A stretch of DNA of 64,000 bases from Skermania piniformis. GTDB taxonomy: Bacteria; Actinomycetota; Actinomycetes; Mycobacteriales; Mycobacteriaceae. The stretch lies in assembly GCF_019285775.1 (NCBI RefSeq), contig NZ_CP079105.1, positions 3,100,001 to 3,164,000 of the forward strand. Direction: 5' to 3'. Both the position numbers and the translations under genes were made by a program. Shown piece by piece: positions 20,112 through 30,234 of this stretch; position 1 is the first letter of the stretch; every line of letters begins with the position of its first letter. The notes under the pieces were generated by a model. The model saw only the letters and a list, made by a program, of their open reading frames with translations. It did not search any database and was not told the DNA's origin.

Positions 20112-21251
20112 ATGAACGTCGGTGATTTCATCCGGGGCCTGACCCGCAGACCGATCGCGCTGGTCGTGATCGCCGGCCTCGCCATCGCGGCGGGAGTCTT
20201 CGGTTGGACTTCGGCGAAGGTGAACTACCAGACGAAGGCCACGTTCTACCTGATTCCGCCGGGCGCGGGGAGTCCGGTCGCCACCGACAACCCGTTCATC
20301 CACCTGGACAACAACATGGCGCACCTCACGGTGATCGCGGTCTCGATCGGCGAGTCCGATCCGGCTCGAAAGCTCGTCACCGACCAGGGTGCCAGCCCGA
20401 CGTACACATTCGTGCACCTGGCCGGCGACGGCAGCGCCCAGCAACTCAGTTCGCAGGCGTCGGTGACCATCACCGCCACCGATCCGGGAGCGTCGCAACG
20501 GGCCACCACCGCGTTGCTCGACTACATCTCGGCCGAGTTGGAGCGGCAGCAGGTCGAGGCCGGGGTCGCCCGACCCTTCGCCGCGCGGCTCCGGATCGCG
20601 GTAACCCCGGAGGCGGGCTCGCCGGCGCCGACCAGCCCGGTCCGCTCGGCCGCGATGTTCGCCGCAGCCACCGTCATCGCCGGTGTACTCGTGCTCCTGC
20701 TGATCGAAGCCGCGCTGAGCGTGCTCCGGCAGCGCAGCAACACTCGCGGTCGGCCGGAAACCGTGACCGCGGACCACGCCGAGCCCCGACAGATCGACTA
20801 CGCCGCCGCCACCGGCCCGATCCCCGCTCCGGCTGCCCCGCCGCAACCCCAGCCGGCTCCCGAATCCGTACCGGTTCCCGAGCCGACGCCACGGGTCGAA
20901 CCGGCGCCCCGGCTCGCCCCGGCCGCAGCAGCAGCGCCGCCGCGGCGGATGGACATGCCCGCGCCGCCGCCGCGGATGCCGGCACCCGCACCGCCCGGCG
21001 GGTTCGGCGGCTGGTTCTCCGACGCCGAACGCTATTCGAGCCTCGACCGTACGCCGGCCCACGCACAGCCGTTGGTCACCAACGATTCTCGTCCGAACAA
21101 CGGTGAATTCGCCGCGCCGTCGGCACAATCGGACGGGATGGCGGGTTGGTCCGGAGCGCCCGGGCGACCGACCGGCCACCGGGAGAGCGGCCGCCGCCGC
21201 CGGGCGCGGCCGACCAACGGACGCTCCGCGGGCGAGTACGAATCGCCGTGA
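20112..21251 (+). CDS. Wzz-like chain-length / polysaccharide co-polymerase protein
   Basis: A 379-residue two-TM protein. TM1 is about residues 15-34 (PIALVVIAGLAIAAGVFGWT), followed by an extracytoplasmic domain with YQTKATFYLIPPG and a later helix TALLDYISAELERQQVEAG. TM2 is about 180-200 (FAAATVIAGVLVLLLIEAAL), with a long Pro/Ala-rich cytoplasmic tail (about 215-379) ending in a basic Arg-rich stretch. This layout fits Wzz/CapA-type co-polymerases without a kinase domain. The tail is unusual and could bind a partner. The stop overlaps the polymerase start as GTGA. Confidence 0.65.
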   Translation: MNVGDFIRGLTRRPIALVVIAGLAIAAGVFGWTSAKVNYQTKATFYLIPPGAGSPVATDNPFIHLDNNMAHLTVIAVSIGESDPARKLVTDQGASPTYTFVHLAGDGSAQQLSSQASVTITATDPGASQRATTALLDYISAELERQQVEAGVARPFAARLRIAVTPEAGSPAPTSPVRSAAMFAAATVIAGVLVLLLIEAALSVLRQRSNTRGRPETVTADHAEPRQIDYAAATGPIPAPAAPPQPQPAPESVPVPEPTPRVEPAPRLAPAAAAAPPRRMDMPAPPPRMPAPAPPGGFGGWFSDAERYSSLDRTPAHAQPLVTNDSRPNNGEFAAPSAQSDGMAGWSGAPGRPTGHRESGRRRRARPTNGRSAGEYESP

Positions 21252-22648
21252 GTTCGCTGCGCGCCGGGACACCGACGTCTCCCGGATTGCCGACCCCCGC
21301 CGGACTGCGGGGATTGGACCTGGAGCACCGGGTTGCGACGGCCACCAGCTGGCGCGCCTGGCTGCGAACCGGACCCGGAGTGGGCGGTCGGCTGATGGCC
21401 GGCATCGCGCTGGCGCTGCTCGGGATGCGCCAATCGTTCTCGGTGCCCGGGGCCTACGGGGTCGGGATGACCATGCTGCTGCTGATCGCACTGGTCTGGT
21501 ACGTGGTTGCCTTGGTCGGGTTGCGTCATCCGATCGGCGCGCGGCCGATAGCCGTGGTCGTGGCGGCCTACCTGGCCACGTCGATGGCCTCCTACGCCAA
21601 CGCATTCAGTCGCGGCTTACCTGCGGCGTCGGCCAAGGACGCCGATCGGGCCCTCACCGCGGACTTCTACCTGATCGGGAGCTTGTTCTTCATTCTCGAC
21701 ATGATCCGCACCCGAGCGGATCTGGAGATGTTCCTGCGGGCGTTGGTGATCGGCGGCACGTTCAGCTCGGTCATGGGTCTGGCGCAGTTCGCCACCGGCG
21801 TGGACGTCGGCGCCATCGTGCACCTCCCCGGCTTGGTCGACACCGGCAACCTGCTGTCCGCCGGGCTGCAGCGAGAAGGACTCAATCGGCCGCAGGGCGC
21901 GGCCGGACATCCCCTCGAGCTCAGCGCCATCCTCACCATCCTGACCCCACTCGCGGTCGGGCTGGTGTTCTCCGCCCGGGCCCGGCACGAGCGGATCTGG
22001 CCGTGGGCCGCATGCACCGTCCTACTGCTCGGCGGCGCCTTGGTGACGGTGTCCCGCTCGGCGATCGTCGGCTTGCTGGTGGCGGTCGCCGTGATGTCCT
22101 GGCGCTGGCCGATCACCCGGGTTGCGGCGATCAGTGTCGGTGGTGTCCTGGTCGCGATCGGTGCCGTACTCAGCGGGCTGAAAGTGGTATCGGCGCTGGT
22201 CGCGACATTCGTCGGATCGTCGACCGATACCTCGATCGGCTCTCGGGTGACCGGGGTGTCCTACGTCGCCGAGCATTATCAGGAACATCTGCTGCTCGGC
22301 CAAGGCCTCGGCGTCTACACCTCCCTCGGCCAGCCACTGCTCGACGACCAGTATCTCGGTCGACTGATGGAGGCCGGGGTGCTCGGCCTGGTCGTCTACG
22401 TCCTCCTGCTCATCGTGCCGCTGGTGCTCGCATTCCGGGCGTCGGCCTCACGCGATACCAGCACCGCCGAACTCGCCGGCTCGATCGCCGGCGCGCTGGC
22501 GGCACTGATGGTGATCAACCTGATTCTGGACACCGCCGGCTTCTCGCAGATCTGGGCGCTCACCTGGATCCTGATCGCGCTGGCCGGCGTGGTGTGGCGG
22601 GCAACCGCCGACGAACGACAACTGATCGTCAAGCCGGTCCGGCGGTAG
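21248..22648 (+). CDS. O-antigen polymerase/ligase-like membrane protein (Wzy/WaaL family)
   Basis: A 466-residue membrane protein with about 12 hydrophobic segments. Seen: GGRLMAGIALALLGMRQSF, the family loop LNRPQGAAGHPLELSAILTI (Wzy_C/RfaL pattern R-x-G-x3-HP), a long extracytoplasmic section with SRVTGVSYVAEHYQEHLLLG and GLGVYTSLGQPLLDDQYL, and C-terminal helices. It would polymerise or attach surface glycan units exported by the flippase. GTG at 21248 is chosen because it overlaps the previous stop (GTGA). Its end overlaps mazG by 20 nt on the other strand. Confidence 0.8.
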   Translation: MSSLRAGTPTSPGLPTPAGLRGLDLEHRVATATSWRAWLRTGPGVGGRLMAGIALALLGMRQSFSVPGAYGVGMTMLLLIALVWYVVALVGLRHPIGARPIAVVVAAYLATSMASYANAFSRGLPAASAKDADRALTADFYLIGSLFFILDMIRTRADLEMFLRALVIGGTFSSVMGLAQFATGVDVGAIVHLPGLVDTGNLLSAGLQREGLNRPQGAAGHPLELSAILTILTPLAVGLVFSARARHERIWPWAACTVLLLGGALVTVSRSAIVGLLVAVAVMSWRWPITRVAAISVGGVLVAIGAVLSGLKVVSALVATFVGSSTDTSIGSRVTGVSYVAEHYQEHLLLGQGLGVYTSLGQPLLDDQYLGRLMEAGVLGLVVYVLLLIVPLVLAFRASASRDTSTAELAGSIAGALAALMVINLILDTAGFSQIWALTWILIALAGVVWRATADERQLIVKPVRR

Positions 22649-23306
22649 CCACGACCAGCAGTCGCCGCCAGTCGGCCGGAGCCAACGGTGCCCGCGCGCC
22701 GTCCCGCTCGGCGGCGGCGGCATCTTCGGCGGCCCGCACCGCAGCGGCGAACGAGCGCACCGCGCTGCGTAGGCGATGTTCGGCGCCGACCGGATCGCCG
22801 GGCCGAATGGTCTGCAGGTCGGGCGGTACCAGGTCCGCCGGCAGCCCGGCCCGTCCGGCCCGCTCGATCACCTTCTCCGCAAGCGCGAGTGCGGGCAGGT
22901 CCGGAGCGATTCCGTCCAGGCAGGAAGCACGCTGTTTCTCGGCCGCCTTGCGCTGCTCCCAGGCCTGCTCCTGGTACCGCACATCGATCGGCCCGGACAC
23001 CGTGGGATCGCTCAGGTGCGGACTGCGCCCGGTCAGCTTGGTGATCAGTCCGGCGGCCACGTCGTCCACGGTGAACCGGTCGGCCGCCTCGGCGATCCGC
23101 GCATGGAAAAGCACCTGCAGCAGCAGGTCGCCGAGTTCTTCCCGGACCGCGGCCGGATCACCGGACTGGACGGCGTCGATCAGCTCGTAGGTCTCCTCCA
23201 GCAGGAAGGGCAACAACGACTCGTGGGTCTGGGCTACCTCCCAACCACCGAAGTCCCACAGCCGGTCCAGCAGTTCTGCGGCGTCGCCCAACACCTCGCC
23301 GGTCAT
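22629..23306 (-). CDS. mazG: MazG nucleoside triphosphate pyrophosphohydrolase
   Basis: A 225-residue house-cleaning NTP pyrophosphatase that hydrolyses aberrant (d)NTPs. Seen: [20 protein letters not shown], the metal-binding [12 protein letters not shown], and [20 protein letters not shown], giving the ExxE...ExxD pattern; then a C-terminal region with [19 protein letters not shown]. The M. tuberculosis homolog Rv1021 is longer (about 325 residues). The start overlaps the mfd stop as ATGA, so mfd-mazG is one transcript, as in mycobacteria. Confidence 0.92.
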   Translation of the reverse strand: MTGEVLGDAAELLDRLWDFGGWEVAQTHESLLPFLLEETYELIDAVQSGDPAAVREELGDLLLQVLFHARIAEAADRFTVDDVAAGLITKLTGRSPHLSDPTVSGPIDVRYQEQAWEQRKAAEKQRASCLDGIAPDLPALALAEKVIERAGRAGLPADLVPPDLQTIRPGDPVGAEHRLRSAVRSFAAAVRAAEDAAAAERDGARAPLAPADWRRLLVVATAGPA

Positions 23307-26300
23307 ACCGCGACCGAACCTTTTGCCTTGCCGTCCAATTGCACCAACAGATCCGCGACGAACTGCAACAACTCGGTGTCGCGGACCCGGGGGGCGCCCA
23401 CGCTGTCGGTAACCCGTGGCAGCGGAACCTGGACGACCGATGTGGTGGCGCGATATGTGGCACTCGGGTAGAGCCGTTTGAGCCGCAGCTGCTGGGAGTC
23501 GGCCAGGTTCAGCGGTCCCAGCTTCAACGTCACGCCGGTGACCGCGACCTCGGTGACCCGGTGACTACGACAGAGCAGTCGCAACCTGGCCACCGATACC
23601 AGCCGACCGACTTCCACCGGCAACGGGCCGTACCGGTCGATCAATTCCTCGACCACCGCGGCCAGCGCACCGTCGTCGCCCGCCGCGGCCAACTTGCGGT
23701 AGGCCTCGAGTCGCAGCCGATCGCTGGTGACGTAATCCGGTGGCACATGCGCGTCCACCGGCAGGTCTATCCGCACCTCCGCGGGCGTATCCGAATCCGG
23801 GATCGGGTTACCGTCCGCGGCCGCTCGATACGCCTCCACCGCCTCCCCGACCAACCGCACATACAGATCGAAGCCGACCCCGGCCACGTGTCCGGATTGT
23901 TCGGCGCCGAGCACATTTCCGGCACCGCGGATCTCCAGATCCTTCATCGCCACCGCCATGCCCGCGCCGAGCTCGGAGTTCTGTGCGATGGTGGCCAGCC
24001 GGTCGTAGGCGGTTTCGGTGAGCGGACGCTCCGGTGGATAGAGGAAGTAGGCGTATCCGCGCTCCCGGCTGCGGCCCACCCGACCACGTAGCTGATGCAG
24101 CTGGGACAGTCCCAACGCATCGGCCCGTTCGACGATCAGGGTATTCGCGTTCGAGATGTCCAGGCCGGTCTCGATGATGGTGGTACAGACCAACACGTCG
24201 TACTCGCGCTCCCAGAATCCTTGCACGGTGCGCTCGAGCACGTCTTCGTTCATCTGCCCGTGCGCGACCACGATCCGCGCCTCGGGTACCAGTCCGGCGA
24301 TCCGGGCGGCGGCCTTGTCGATCGAGGACACCCGGTTGTGCACGTAGAACACCTGACCGTCGCGCAGCAGCTCCCGCCGGATCGCCGCGGCCACCTGCTT
24401 GTCGGAATAACCGCCGACGTAGGTGAGCACCGGGTGCCGTTCCTCCGGGGGGGTGAGGATGGTCGACATCTCCCGGATCCCGGCCAGGCTCATCTCCAGC
24501 GTGCGCGGGATCGGGGTGGCGGACATGGTCAGAACGTCGACGTGGGTGCGCAGCGCCTTGATGTGTTCCTTGTGTTCGACCCCGAATCGCTGTTCCTCGT
24601 CGACCACGACCAGGCCGAGATCCTTCCACCGCACGCCGGTCTGCAGCAGCCGGTGGGTACCGACCACGACGTCCACGCTCCCGTCGGCAAGACCGTCCAG
24701 GGTGGCGCGGGACGCGGCCGGATCGGTGAAGCGGGACAGCCCCTTCACCGTGACCGGAAACGCGCGCATCCGCTCGGTGAACGTCTGCAGGTGTTGCTGA
24801 GCCAGCAAGGTGGTCGGCACCAGCACCGCGACCTGTTTGCCGTCCTGGATCGCCTTGAACGCCGCGCGTACCGCGATCTCGGTCTTGCCGTAGCCGACGT
24901 CGCCGCACACCACCCGGTCCATCGGTACCGCGCGCTCCATGTCGGCCTTGACCTCACCGATCGCGGTCAACTGATCGACCGTCTCGGTGAACGCGAACGC
25001 ATCCTCCATCTCGCGTTGCCACGGCGTGTCCGGGCCGAAGGCGTGACCCGGAGCGGCCTGGCGCGCCGCATACAACTGCACCAGCTCGCCGGCGATCTCC
25101 CGCACCGCTTTGCGCGCCTTGCGCTTGGTGTTCGCCCAGTCCGAGCCGCCGAGTTTGGACAAGCCGGGAAGTTCGCCGCCGACGTATCGGGACAATTGGT
25201 CGAGCGCGTCCATCGGGACGAAGAGCCGGTCCCCCGGCTGGCCGCGCTTGCCTGCGTACTCGATGACCAGATACTCCCGGCGCGCGCCGCCGACGGTGCG
25301 TTCGGTCATCTCGACGAACCGACCGATCCCGTGCTGATCGTGAACTACCAGGTCACCGGCGTTCAGTGCGAGTGGATCGACCTGATTACGGCGTTTGGCC
25401 GGCAATCGCTTACCGTCGCCGACCGCGGCTACCCGGGAGCCGGTCAGATCCGACTCCGTGAGCACCACCAAGTCCGATCCCGGGAACACCGCACCGCCGC
25501 GCAACGGACCGCACAGGACAGCGACCACCCCCGGCTGCGGCGTGCTGCCGGGCTCGGCGACCGCGGCCGGAACCTCGGCGTCGGCCAGCTGTTCCACCAT
25601 CCGCTGTGCGGTGCCCTGACCGGCCACGACCAGCGCCGCCCGGCCGTCCGCGCCGAGGTGCCCGCGCAGCTGGGCCAACGCAGCCGTCAGTTCGGTGTCG
25701 ACGCCCCGCGGCGCCGGTGCGGGCGTGACGTCGAGTGTGACCTCGTCGGCGGTCCCTGCGGCCAACGGGCCGACCGTCCACCACGGGTGCCCGCCGGCCA
25801 CTGCTGCTGCCTCGGCCTGCGGTAACCCCCGGTACGCCGAGGCCGCAAGATCCAGCCCCGCCGCGGTGACCGGCGCGTCGGAGCCGAGCGAGGCCGCGGT
25901 CCAGGACGCCTCCAAGAACTCGGCACCGGTCCGGACCAGATCCGCAGCCCGGGTGCGCACCCGCTCCGGATCACAGATCAGCACGTGGGCGCCTCGCGGC
26001 AGCACCTCGGTCAGCAGCTGCAGCCGGCCCGAGACGAGCGCCGGCAACAGTGCTTCCATCCCGTCCACCGGAATGCCCGCGGCCAGCTTGTCGAGCATCT
26101 CCACCAGGGCCGCGTCGGCCGCATTCGCCGCGGCCAACTCCGCGGCCCGAGCGCGCACCGACTCGGTCAGCAGCAGCTCGCGGCACGGCGGCGCGATCAG
26201 CTCGGATACCGACTCGTCGACCAGCGAGCGCTGATCCGCCACCGAGAACGGCCGCAGTTCGGTGACCTCGTCGCCCCAGAATTCGATCCGCACCGGATGA

Positions 26301-26878
26301 TCCGCGGTCGGCGGGAAGACGTCGACGATGCCGCCGCGAACCGCGAACTCGCCCCGTCGACCGACCATGTCCACGCGGGTGTAGGCGAACTCGACCAAAC
26401 GCAGGATCAGCTCGTCGAAGTCCAACTCGTCGCCGACCCGAATAGTGATCGGGGCTACCTCACCCAGCCCCGGCGCCATCGGTTGCATCAGCGAGCGCAC
26501 GGTCGTGACCACGACCCGCAGCGGCGCACCTTCTTCCGGGTGCGCGAGTCGCCGCAACACCGACATCCGCCGGCCGACGGTATCCGCCCCCGGCGACAAT
26601 CGTTCGTGCGGCAGGGTTTCCCACGAAGGGAACACCGCGACGGCAGCACCGATCAGCGCTGCCACCTCCGCAGCCAGATCGTCGGCCTCCCGCCCGCTCG
26701 CGGTGACCACCAGGACCGACGCTTGCTCGGCGAGCACGCTCACCACGAACGGGCGCACCGCATCCGGGCCGATCAAAACCGTAGTGGCGGATCCGGCGAG
26801 TTCGGTAATCGGGACCGACGACGGATCTGCGCGAGCGAGATCGGCGAGTCCGGCCAACGGCGGTCGGGTGGAAAGCAC
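23303..26878 (-). CDS. mfd: Transcription-repair coupling factor
   Basis: A 1191-residue ATPase that releases RNA polymerase stalled at DNA lesions and recruits UvrA. Domains in order: N-terminal UvrB-homology region (about 1-380), RNA-polymerase-interaction region with [16 protein letters not shown] (about 506), SF2 translocase with Walker [17 protein letters not shown] (about 658), DEEQRFGV (about 758), [14 protein letters not shown], and motif VI-type [18 protein letters not shown], then the C-terminal UvrA-binding domain. The start is GTG at 26878. Full length for the family. Confidence 0.97.
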   Translation of the reverse strand: MLSTRPPLAGLADLARADPSSVPITELAGSATTVLIGPDAVRPFVVSVLAEQASVLVVTASGREADDLAAEVAALIGAAVAVFPSWETLPHERLSPGADTVGRRMSVLRRLAHPEEGAPLRVVVTTVRSLMQPMAPGLGEVAPITIRVGDELDFDELILRLVEFAYTRVDMVGRRGEFAVRGGIVDVFPPTADHPVRIEFWGDEVTELRPFSVADQRSLVDESVSELIAPPCRELLLTESVRARAAELAAANAADAALVEMLDKLAAGIPVDGMEALLPALVSGRLQLLTEVLPRGAHVLICDPERVRTRAADLVRTGAEFLEASWTAASLGSDAPVTAAGLDLAASAYRGLPQAEAAAVAGGHPWWTVGPLAAGTADEVTLDVTPAPAPRGVDTELTAALAQLRGHLGADGRAALVVAGQGTAQRMVEQLADAEVPAAVAEPGSTPQPGVVAVLCGPLRGGAVFPGSDLVVLTESDLTGSRVAAVGDGKRLPAKRRNQVDPLALNAGDLVVHDQHGIGRFVEMTERTVGGARREYLVIEYAGKRGQPGDRLFVPMDALDQLSRYVGGELPGLSKLGGSDWANTKRKARKAVREIAGELVQLYAARQAAPGHAFGPDTPWQREMEDAFAFTETVDQLTAIGEVKADMERAVPMDRVVCGDVGYGKTEIAVRAAFKAIQDGKQVAVLVPTTLLAQQHLQTFTERMRAFPVTVKGLSRFTDPAASRATLDGLADGSVDVVVGTHRLLQTGVRWKDLGLVVVDEEQRFGVEHKEHIKALRTHVDVLTMSATPIPRTLEMSLAGIREMSTILTPPEERHPVLTYVGGYSDKQVAAAIRRELLRDGQVFYVHNRVSSIDKAAARIAGLVPEARIVVAHGQMNEDVLERTVQGFWEREYDVLVCTTIIETGLDISNANTLIVERADALGLSQLHQLRGRVGRSRERGYAYFLYPPERPLTETAYDRLATIAQNSELGAGMAVAMKDLEIRGAGNVLGAEQSGHVAGVGFDLYVRLVGEAVEAYRAAADGNPIPDSDTPAEVRIDLPVDAHVPPDYVTSDRLRLEAYRKLAAAGDDGALAAVVEELIDRYGPLPVEVGRLVSVARLRLLCRSHRVTEVAVTGVTLKLGPLNLADSQQLRLKRLYPSATYRATTSVVQVPLPRVTDSVGAPRVRDTELLQFVADLLVQLDGKAKGSVAV

Positions 26879-26943
26879 GGCGCGATTCTAGGAGACGCTA
26901 CGGATCACGGCACACCGGCCCAGGGCCGGATCGACCATCGAGA

Positions 26944-27597
26944 TCAGCGCGGCGGCTCGTAACGGCGCAACCGACGAGCAGCGAACTCCCGAAAGTACGA
27001 GAGCTTTTCGTCCGGCACCAAGGACGGGAGCAGAAAATACCACTGCCGTTCCATTCGAATCGGCATCTGATCGATCGAATCGGTACCCACCGCAACGATA
27101 TGCACTCCCGCGGTGAGCTCTTGCCACAGCGTGCCGACGACCTCCGGGTCGAGATCCTGTTTCAGGTCGCCCTGCTGTATCGCCCGCTCGGCCAGCACCC
27201 GATGCGTATCCGACCACGCCTTGGTGATGTTGTCACCCGATGTGCCGCGATAGTCACCGATCTGATGGTTGAGCTTCAACATCGCGCCGACCATCGGGTC
27301 GTTGATCGTGAGATCCGCTACGACATAAGAGATTCCGATGCAGGCTTCCAACGCCGGGACCCGGCTGTCGAAGAATCCCTTGCACGCCGCGACCAATCGC
27401 TCGTTACCTTGATCGACTACCGCCCGAGCCAGCTCTTCTTTCGATCCGAAATGAAAGTAGAGCGCGCCCTTGGTCACATTCGATTGCGCGATGATCTCGC
27501 TCAAACTCGCGTTCGCATACCCCAGCCGCAGAAACACATCGGCTGCGCCGGCGAGCACCGAGTCGCGGGTGATCTCCGCGCGCGCTTGCCTAGCCAT
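26944..27597 (-). CDS. TetR regulator of the gamma-butyrolactone-receptor type
   Basis: A 217-residue TetR repressor. The N-terminal half, MARQARAEITRDSVLAGAAD then SLSEIIAQSNVTKGALYFHF and GSKEELARAVVDQG, is the pattern of ArpA/ScbR autoregulator receptors from Streptomyces. The C-terminal ligand domain has GISYVVADLTINDPMVGAML. Such proteins usually sit beside a butyrolactone synthase, but none is in this window. Start is ATG at 27597; an in-frame upstream start at 27621 exists. It lies between the mfd start and the Rv1019-like TetR. Ligand and targets are unknown. Confidence 0.78.
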   Translation of the reverse strand: MARQARAEITRDSVLAGAADVFLRLGYANASLSEIIAQSNVTKGALYFHFGSKEELARAVVDQGNERLVAACKGFFDSRVPALEACIGISYVVADLTINDPMVGAMLKLNHQIGDYRGTSGDNITKAWSDTHRVLAERAIQQGDLKQDLDPEVVGTLWQELTAGVHIVAVGTDSIDQMPIRMERQWYFLLPSLVPDEKLSYFREFAARRLRRYEPPR

Positions 27598-27733
27598 AAG
27601 TTCCGCCTCGTCATTCCACACTCAGCTCGCGATCATCGCCCCGACCGCGCACACCGATCGTACGAACCGTACCACCGAGTACGTGACCATCATGCACCAG
27701 TCGTGCCGTCGTTTCGCGAATTTCCGGTTACCC

Positions 27734-27758
27734 ATCCGGTGCGAGGTTCGCACCGGAT
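27734..27758. terminator. Perfect 11-bp hairpin after the second TetR gene
   Basis: ATCCGGTGCGA (27734-27744), loop GGT, TCGCACCGGAT (27748-27758): 11 of 11 pairs. It begins 5 bp past the stop of the TetR gene at 27764 and lies upstream of the other TetR gene. No U tract follows. It is most simply a terminator, but an operator for either TetR is also possible. Confidence 0.55.
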
Positions 27759-27763
27759 ACGAG

Positions 27764-28411
27764 TCATGCAGAGCCTAACCGGGGATCAGGCTCGAGATTG
27801 GTCAACCCATTCCAACACAGGTTCACCAGATGTGCGGCGACCACCTCCTTCGGTGGTGTCCGCTCGTCCAGCCACCAGGTGGCCGTCGTGGAGACCATGC
27901 CGACCAGAGCCTGTGCGTATAGCAAGGCCAGCTCGGGAGGTAATCCCCGCCGGCCGAAGTCGCCTGCCAGAATATGTCCCACCTGGCCGACCGCCTCGTT
28001 GAGCAAACTCGAGTAGGTACCTTCGGCCGCTGAGACACGCTGGTCCCGTACCAGGATACGAAAACCGTCGGTGCTTTCTTCCACGTAGGTCAACAAAGCG
28101 AGCGCGACCTGCTCTACCCGGACTCGGGAGCGGTAGGAGGTGAGCGACGCGGTGATCATCTGGTGCAGCGTCGACATCTCCCGGTCGACGACGACCGCGA
28201 ACAACCCCTCCTTGCCGCCGAAATGCTCGTAGACGACCGGCTTGGAGACGTGGGCTCGCTGGGCGATCTCCTCGATCGAGGTCGCGTCGTAGCCCCGTTC
28301 AGCGAACAGGCCGCGGGCGATCATGACCAACTGCTCCCGCCGCTGGGTTCCGGTCATCCGGGTCCGCGGCCCCCGCTCGGCGGGCCCACCCGACTCGGCA
28401 GGCTCGACCAT
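27764..28411 (-). CDS. TetR-family regulator (Rv1019-like)
   Basis: A 215-residue TetR repressor. Residues about 19-70 form the HTH: GTQRREQLVMIARGLFAERG, SIEEIAQRAHVSKPVVYEHF, GGKEGLFAVVVDREM. The ligand domain includes RVRVEQVALALLTYVEESTD, FRILVRDQRVSAAEGTYSSL, and WWLDERTPPKEVVAAHLVNL, matching M. tuberculosis Rv1019 region by region as far as I recall that sequence. Its place between mfd and glmU is conserved too. The start is uncertain: 28411 is used here, 28357 (MTGTQRREQL) would also be acceptable. The ligand is unknown. Confidence 0.85.
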   Translation of the reverse strand: MVEPAESGGPAERGPRTRMTGTQRREQLVMIARGLFAERGYDATSIEEIAQRAHVSKPVVYEHFGGKEGLFAVVVDREMSTLHQMITASLTSYRSRVRVEQVALALLTYVEESTDGFRILVRDQRVSAAEGTYSSLLNEAVGQVGHILAGDFGRRGLPPELALLYAQALVGMVSTTATWWLDERTPPKEVVAAHLVNLCWNGLTNLEPDPRLGSA

Positions 28412-28605
28412 CACTCCTCCAAGTCCCGCCGGGTCGCGGCGTCACCAGGTCAACGCTATTGCTGTTGATACCCCCGACGTCCGCCGGCGAACCTACCTGG
28501 AGTGCGTACCGTCGTCAGCGGGCAGACCAGCGGTTCGACGTATCCGGCGTCGGCATGGGAGACTCTGTGCGCGTCGCGGGCAACGGGGCTCGTGCGCAGC
28601 TACGA

Positions 28606-28676
28606 TCCGCCGTAGTGTAATGGCAGCACCTCTGATTTTGGTTCAGATAGTTCAGGTTCGAGTCCTGGCGGCGGAG
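28606..28676 (+). tRNA. tRNA-Gln, anticodon UUG
   Basis: A 71-nt cloverleaf: acceptor TCCGCCG/CGGCGGA, D-arm GTGT...GCAC, anticodon stem TCTGA/TCAGA with loop TTTTGGT (anticodon TTG, decoding CAA), T-arm TCAGG-TTCGAGT-CCTGG with one T-G pair, discriminator G. CCA is not encoded. It is plus-strand, upstream of glmU. Confidence 0.93.
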
Positions 28677-28740
28677 CGGGTGAGAAGCAGATCGTGCGCG
28701 AGCTTCCGCGCGTCATCCGGCCAGTCGAGGGAGCTTTTTG

Positions 28741-30234
28741 ATGGCTGAGCAGACCGCCGTCGTCGTCTTAGCGGCGGGTGCCGGCACCCGCATGCGGTCC
28801 AAGACCCCGAAGGTGCTCCATCCGCTGGCCGGGCGCAGTCTCCTGGCGCACGCCCTGCACGCCGCCGCCGAGATCGATCCGCAACACCTGATCACGGTGG
28901 TCGGGCACGATCGGGAGCAGGTCAGCGGAGCCGTCGCGGAGATCGGTACCGACCTGCGGCGCGACGTCAGCCTGGCGGTTCAGGAAACCCAACTCGGCAC
29001 CGGACATGCCGTGCAGTGCGCCCTGACCGTGCTGCCGGCCGATTTCACCGGCGACGTGCTGGTGACGTCGGCCGATGTCCCGCTGCTCGACGGGCACACG
29101 CTGGCTGCGCTGCTCGACGAACATCGCAGCTATCCCGGCCGATCCGGCGCGACGGTCCTGACCTTCTCCCCGCCCGACCCGAACGGCTACGGCCGGATCG
29201 TCCGAGATGCCGACGGTCGGGTGAGCGCCATCGTCGAACACGCCGACGCCACCCCCGAACAGGCCCGGATCACCGAGGTGAATTCCGGTGTGTACGCCTT
29301 CGACGCCGTCCTGCTCCGGGACGCGATCGTCGGACTGAGCGACCACAACGCCCAGCACGAGCTCTATCTCACCGACGTGATCGGACTGGCCCGCGCCGCC
29401 GGTCGACAGGTACACGGCGCCCGGCTGTTGGACGGGATGAAGGTGACCGGGGTGAACGACCGGGTACAGCTGGCCGCCGCCGGACGCGCTCTGAATACGA
29501 CGATTCTGGAACGGCATATGCGGGCCGGGGTCACCGTGGTGGACCCGGCCAACACCTGGGTCGATACCGAGGTCACGATCGGCCGGGACACGGTGCTGCA
29601 GCCCGGCGTGCAGCTGCACGGCCGGACCGCGATCGGCGACGACGCGGTGATCGGACCGGATACCACGCTGACCGACGTGACGGTGGGCGACGGCGCGGTC
29701 GTCGTGCGCACCCACGGTGAACGCTCGACGATCGAAACCGAAGCGACCATCGGGCCGTACTCGTATCTGCGGCCCGGCACCGTGGTCGGCCGGGCGGGCA
29801 AGCTCGGCGCCTTCGTCGAGACCAAGAACGCCGAGATCGGGGCGCATTCCAAGGTGCCGCACCTGAGCTACGTCGGCGATGCGACGATCGGCGAGCACAG
29901 CAATATCGGCGCATCCAGCGTGTTCGTCAACTACGACGGGGTGCGTAAGTACCGCACCGTGGTCGGCTCGCACGTGCGCACGGGTAGCGACACCATGTTC
30001 GTCGCACCGATCACCGTCGGCGATGGGGCATACACCGCCGCTGGTACCGTGCTGCGCCGGGACGTGCCACCCGGCGCGCTCGCCGTGTCGGGCGGCGCGC
30101 AGCGCAATCTGGAAGGTTGGGTGGCGCGCAACCGCCCCGATACCGACGCGGCGCGAGCGGCCGAGAAGGCGCTCGCCGAGCAGGAGCAGACCTGCATCCG
30201 GCAGAACGATCACGAGGACGGCGAACAACGGTGA
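28741..30234 (+). CDS. glmU: Bifunctional UDP-GlcNAc pyrophosphorylase / glucosamine-1-P acetyltransferase
   Basis: A 497-residue enzyme making UDP-GlcNAc for peptidoglycan and the arabinogalactan linker. N-terminal uridylyltransferase: [46 protein letters not shown] (metal Asp), [11 protein letters not shown]-terminal left-handed beta-helix: [52 protein letters not shown] and [15 protein letters not shown]. The ATG at 28741 has GAGGGAG 7-8 nt upstream. The stop overlaps the prs start (GTGA), the same glmU-prs pairing as in mycobacteria. Confidence 0.97.
   Translation: MAEQTAVVVLAAGAGTRMRSKTPKVLHPLAGRSLLAHALHAAAEIDPQHLITVVGHDREQVSGAVAEIGTDLRRDVSLAVQETQLGTGHAVQCALTVLPADFTGDVLVTSADVPLLDGHTLAALLDEHRSYPGRSGATVLTFSPPDPNGYGRIVRDADGRVSAIVEHADATPEQARITEVNSGVYAFDAVLLRDAIVGLSDHNAQHELYLTDVIGLARAAGRQVHGARLLDGMKVTGVNDRVQLAAAGRALNTTILERHMRAGVTVVDPANTWVDTEVTIGRDTVLQPGVQLHGRTAIGDDAVIGPDTTLTDVTVGDGAVVVRTHGERSTIETEATIGPYSYLRPGTVVGRAGKLGAFVETKNAEIGAHSKVPHLSYVGDATIGEHSNIGASSVFVNYDGVRKYRTVVGSHVRTGSDTMFVAPITVGDGAYTAAGTVLRRDVPPGALAVSGGAQRNLEGWVARNRPDTDAARAAEKALAEQEQTCIRQNDHEDGEQR

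Noticed and set aside
28768-30228. A 486-codon open frame antisense to glmU, and a similar one (30210-31409) antisense to prs
   Set aside because: Long antisense frames are expected opposite GC-rich genes. Translations look repetitive (Gly/His/Arg/Asp-rich) without family motifs, while glmU and prs are certain.
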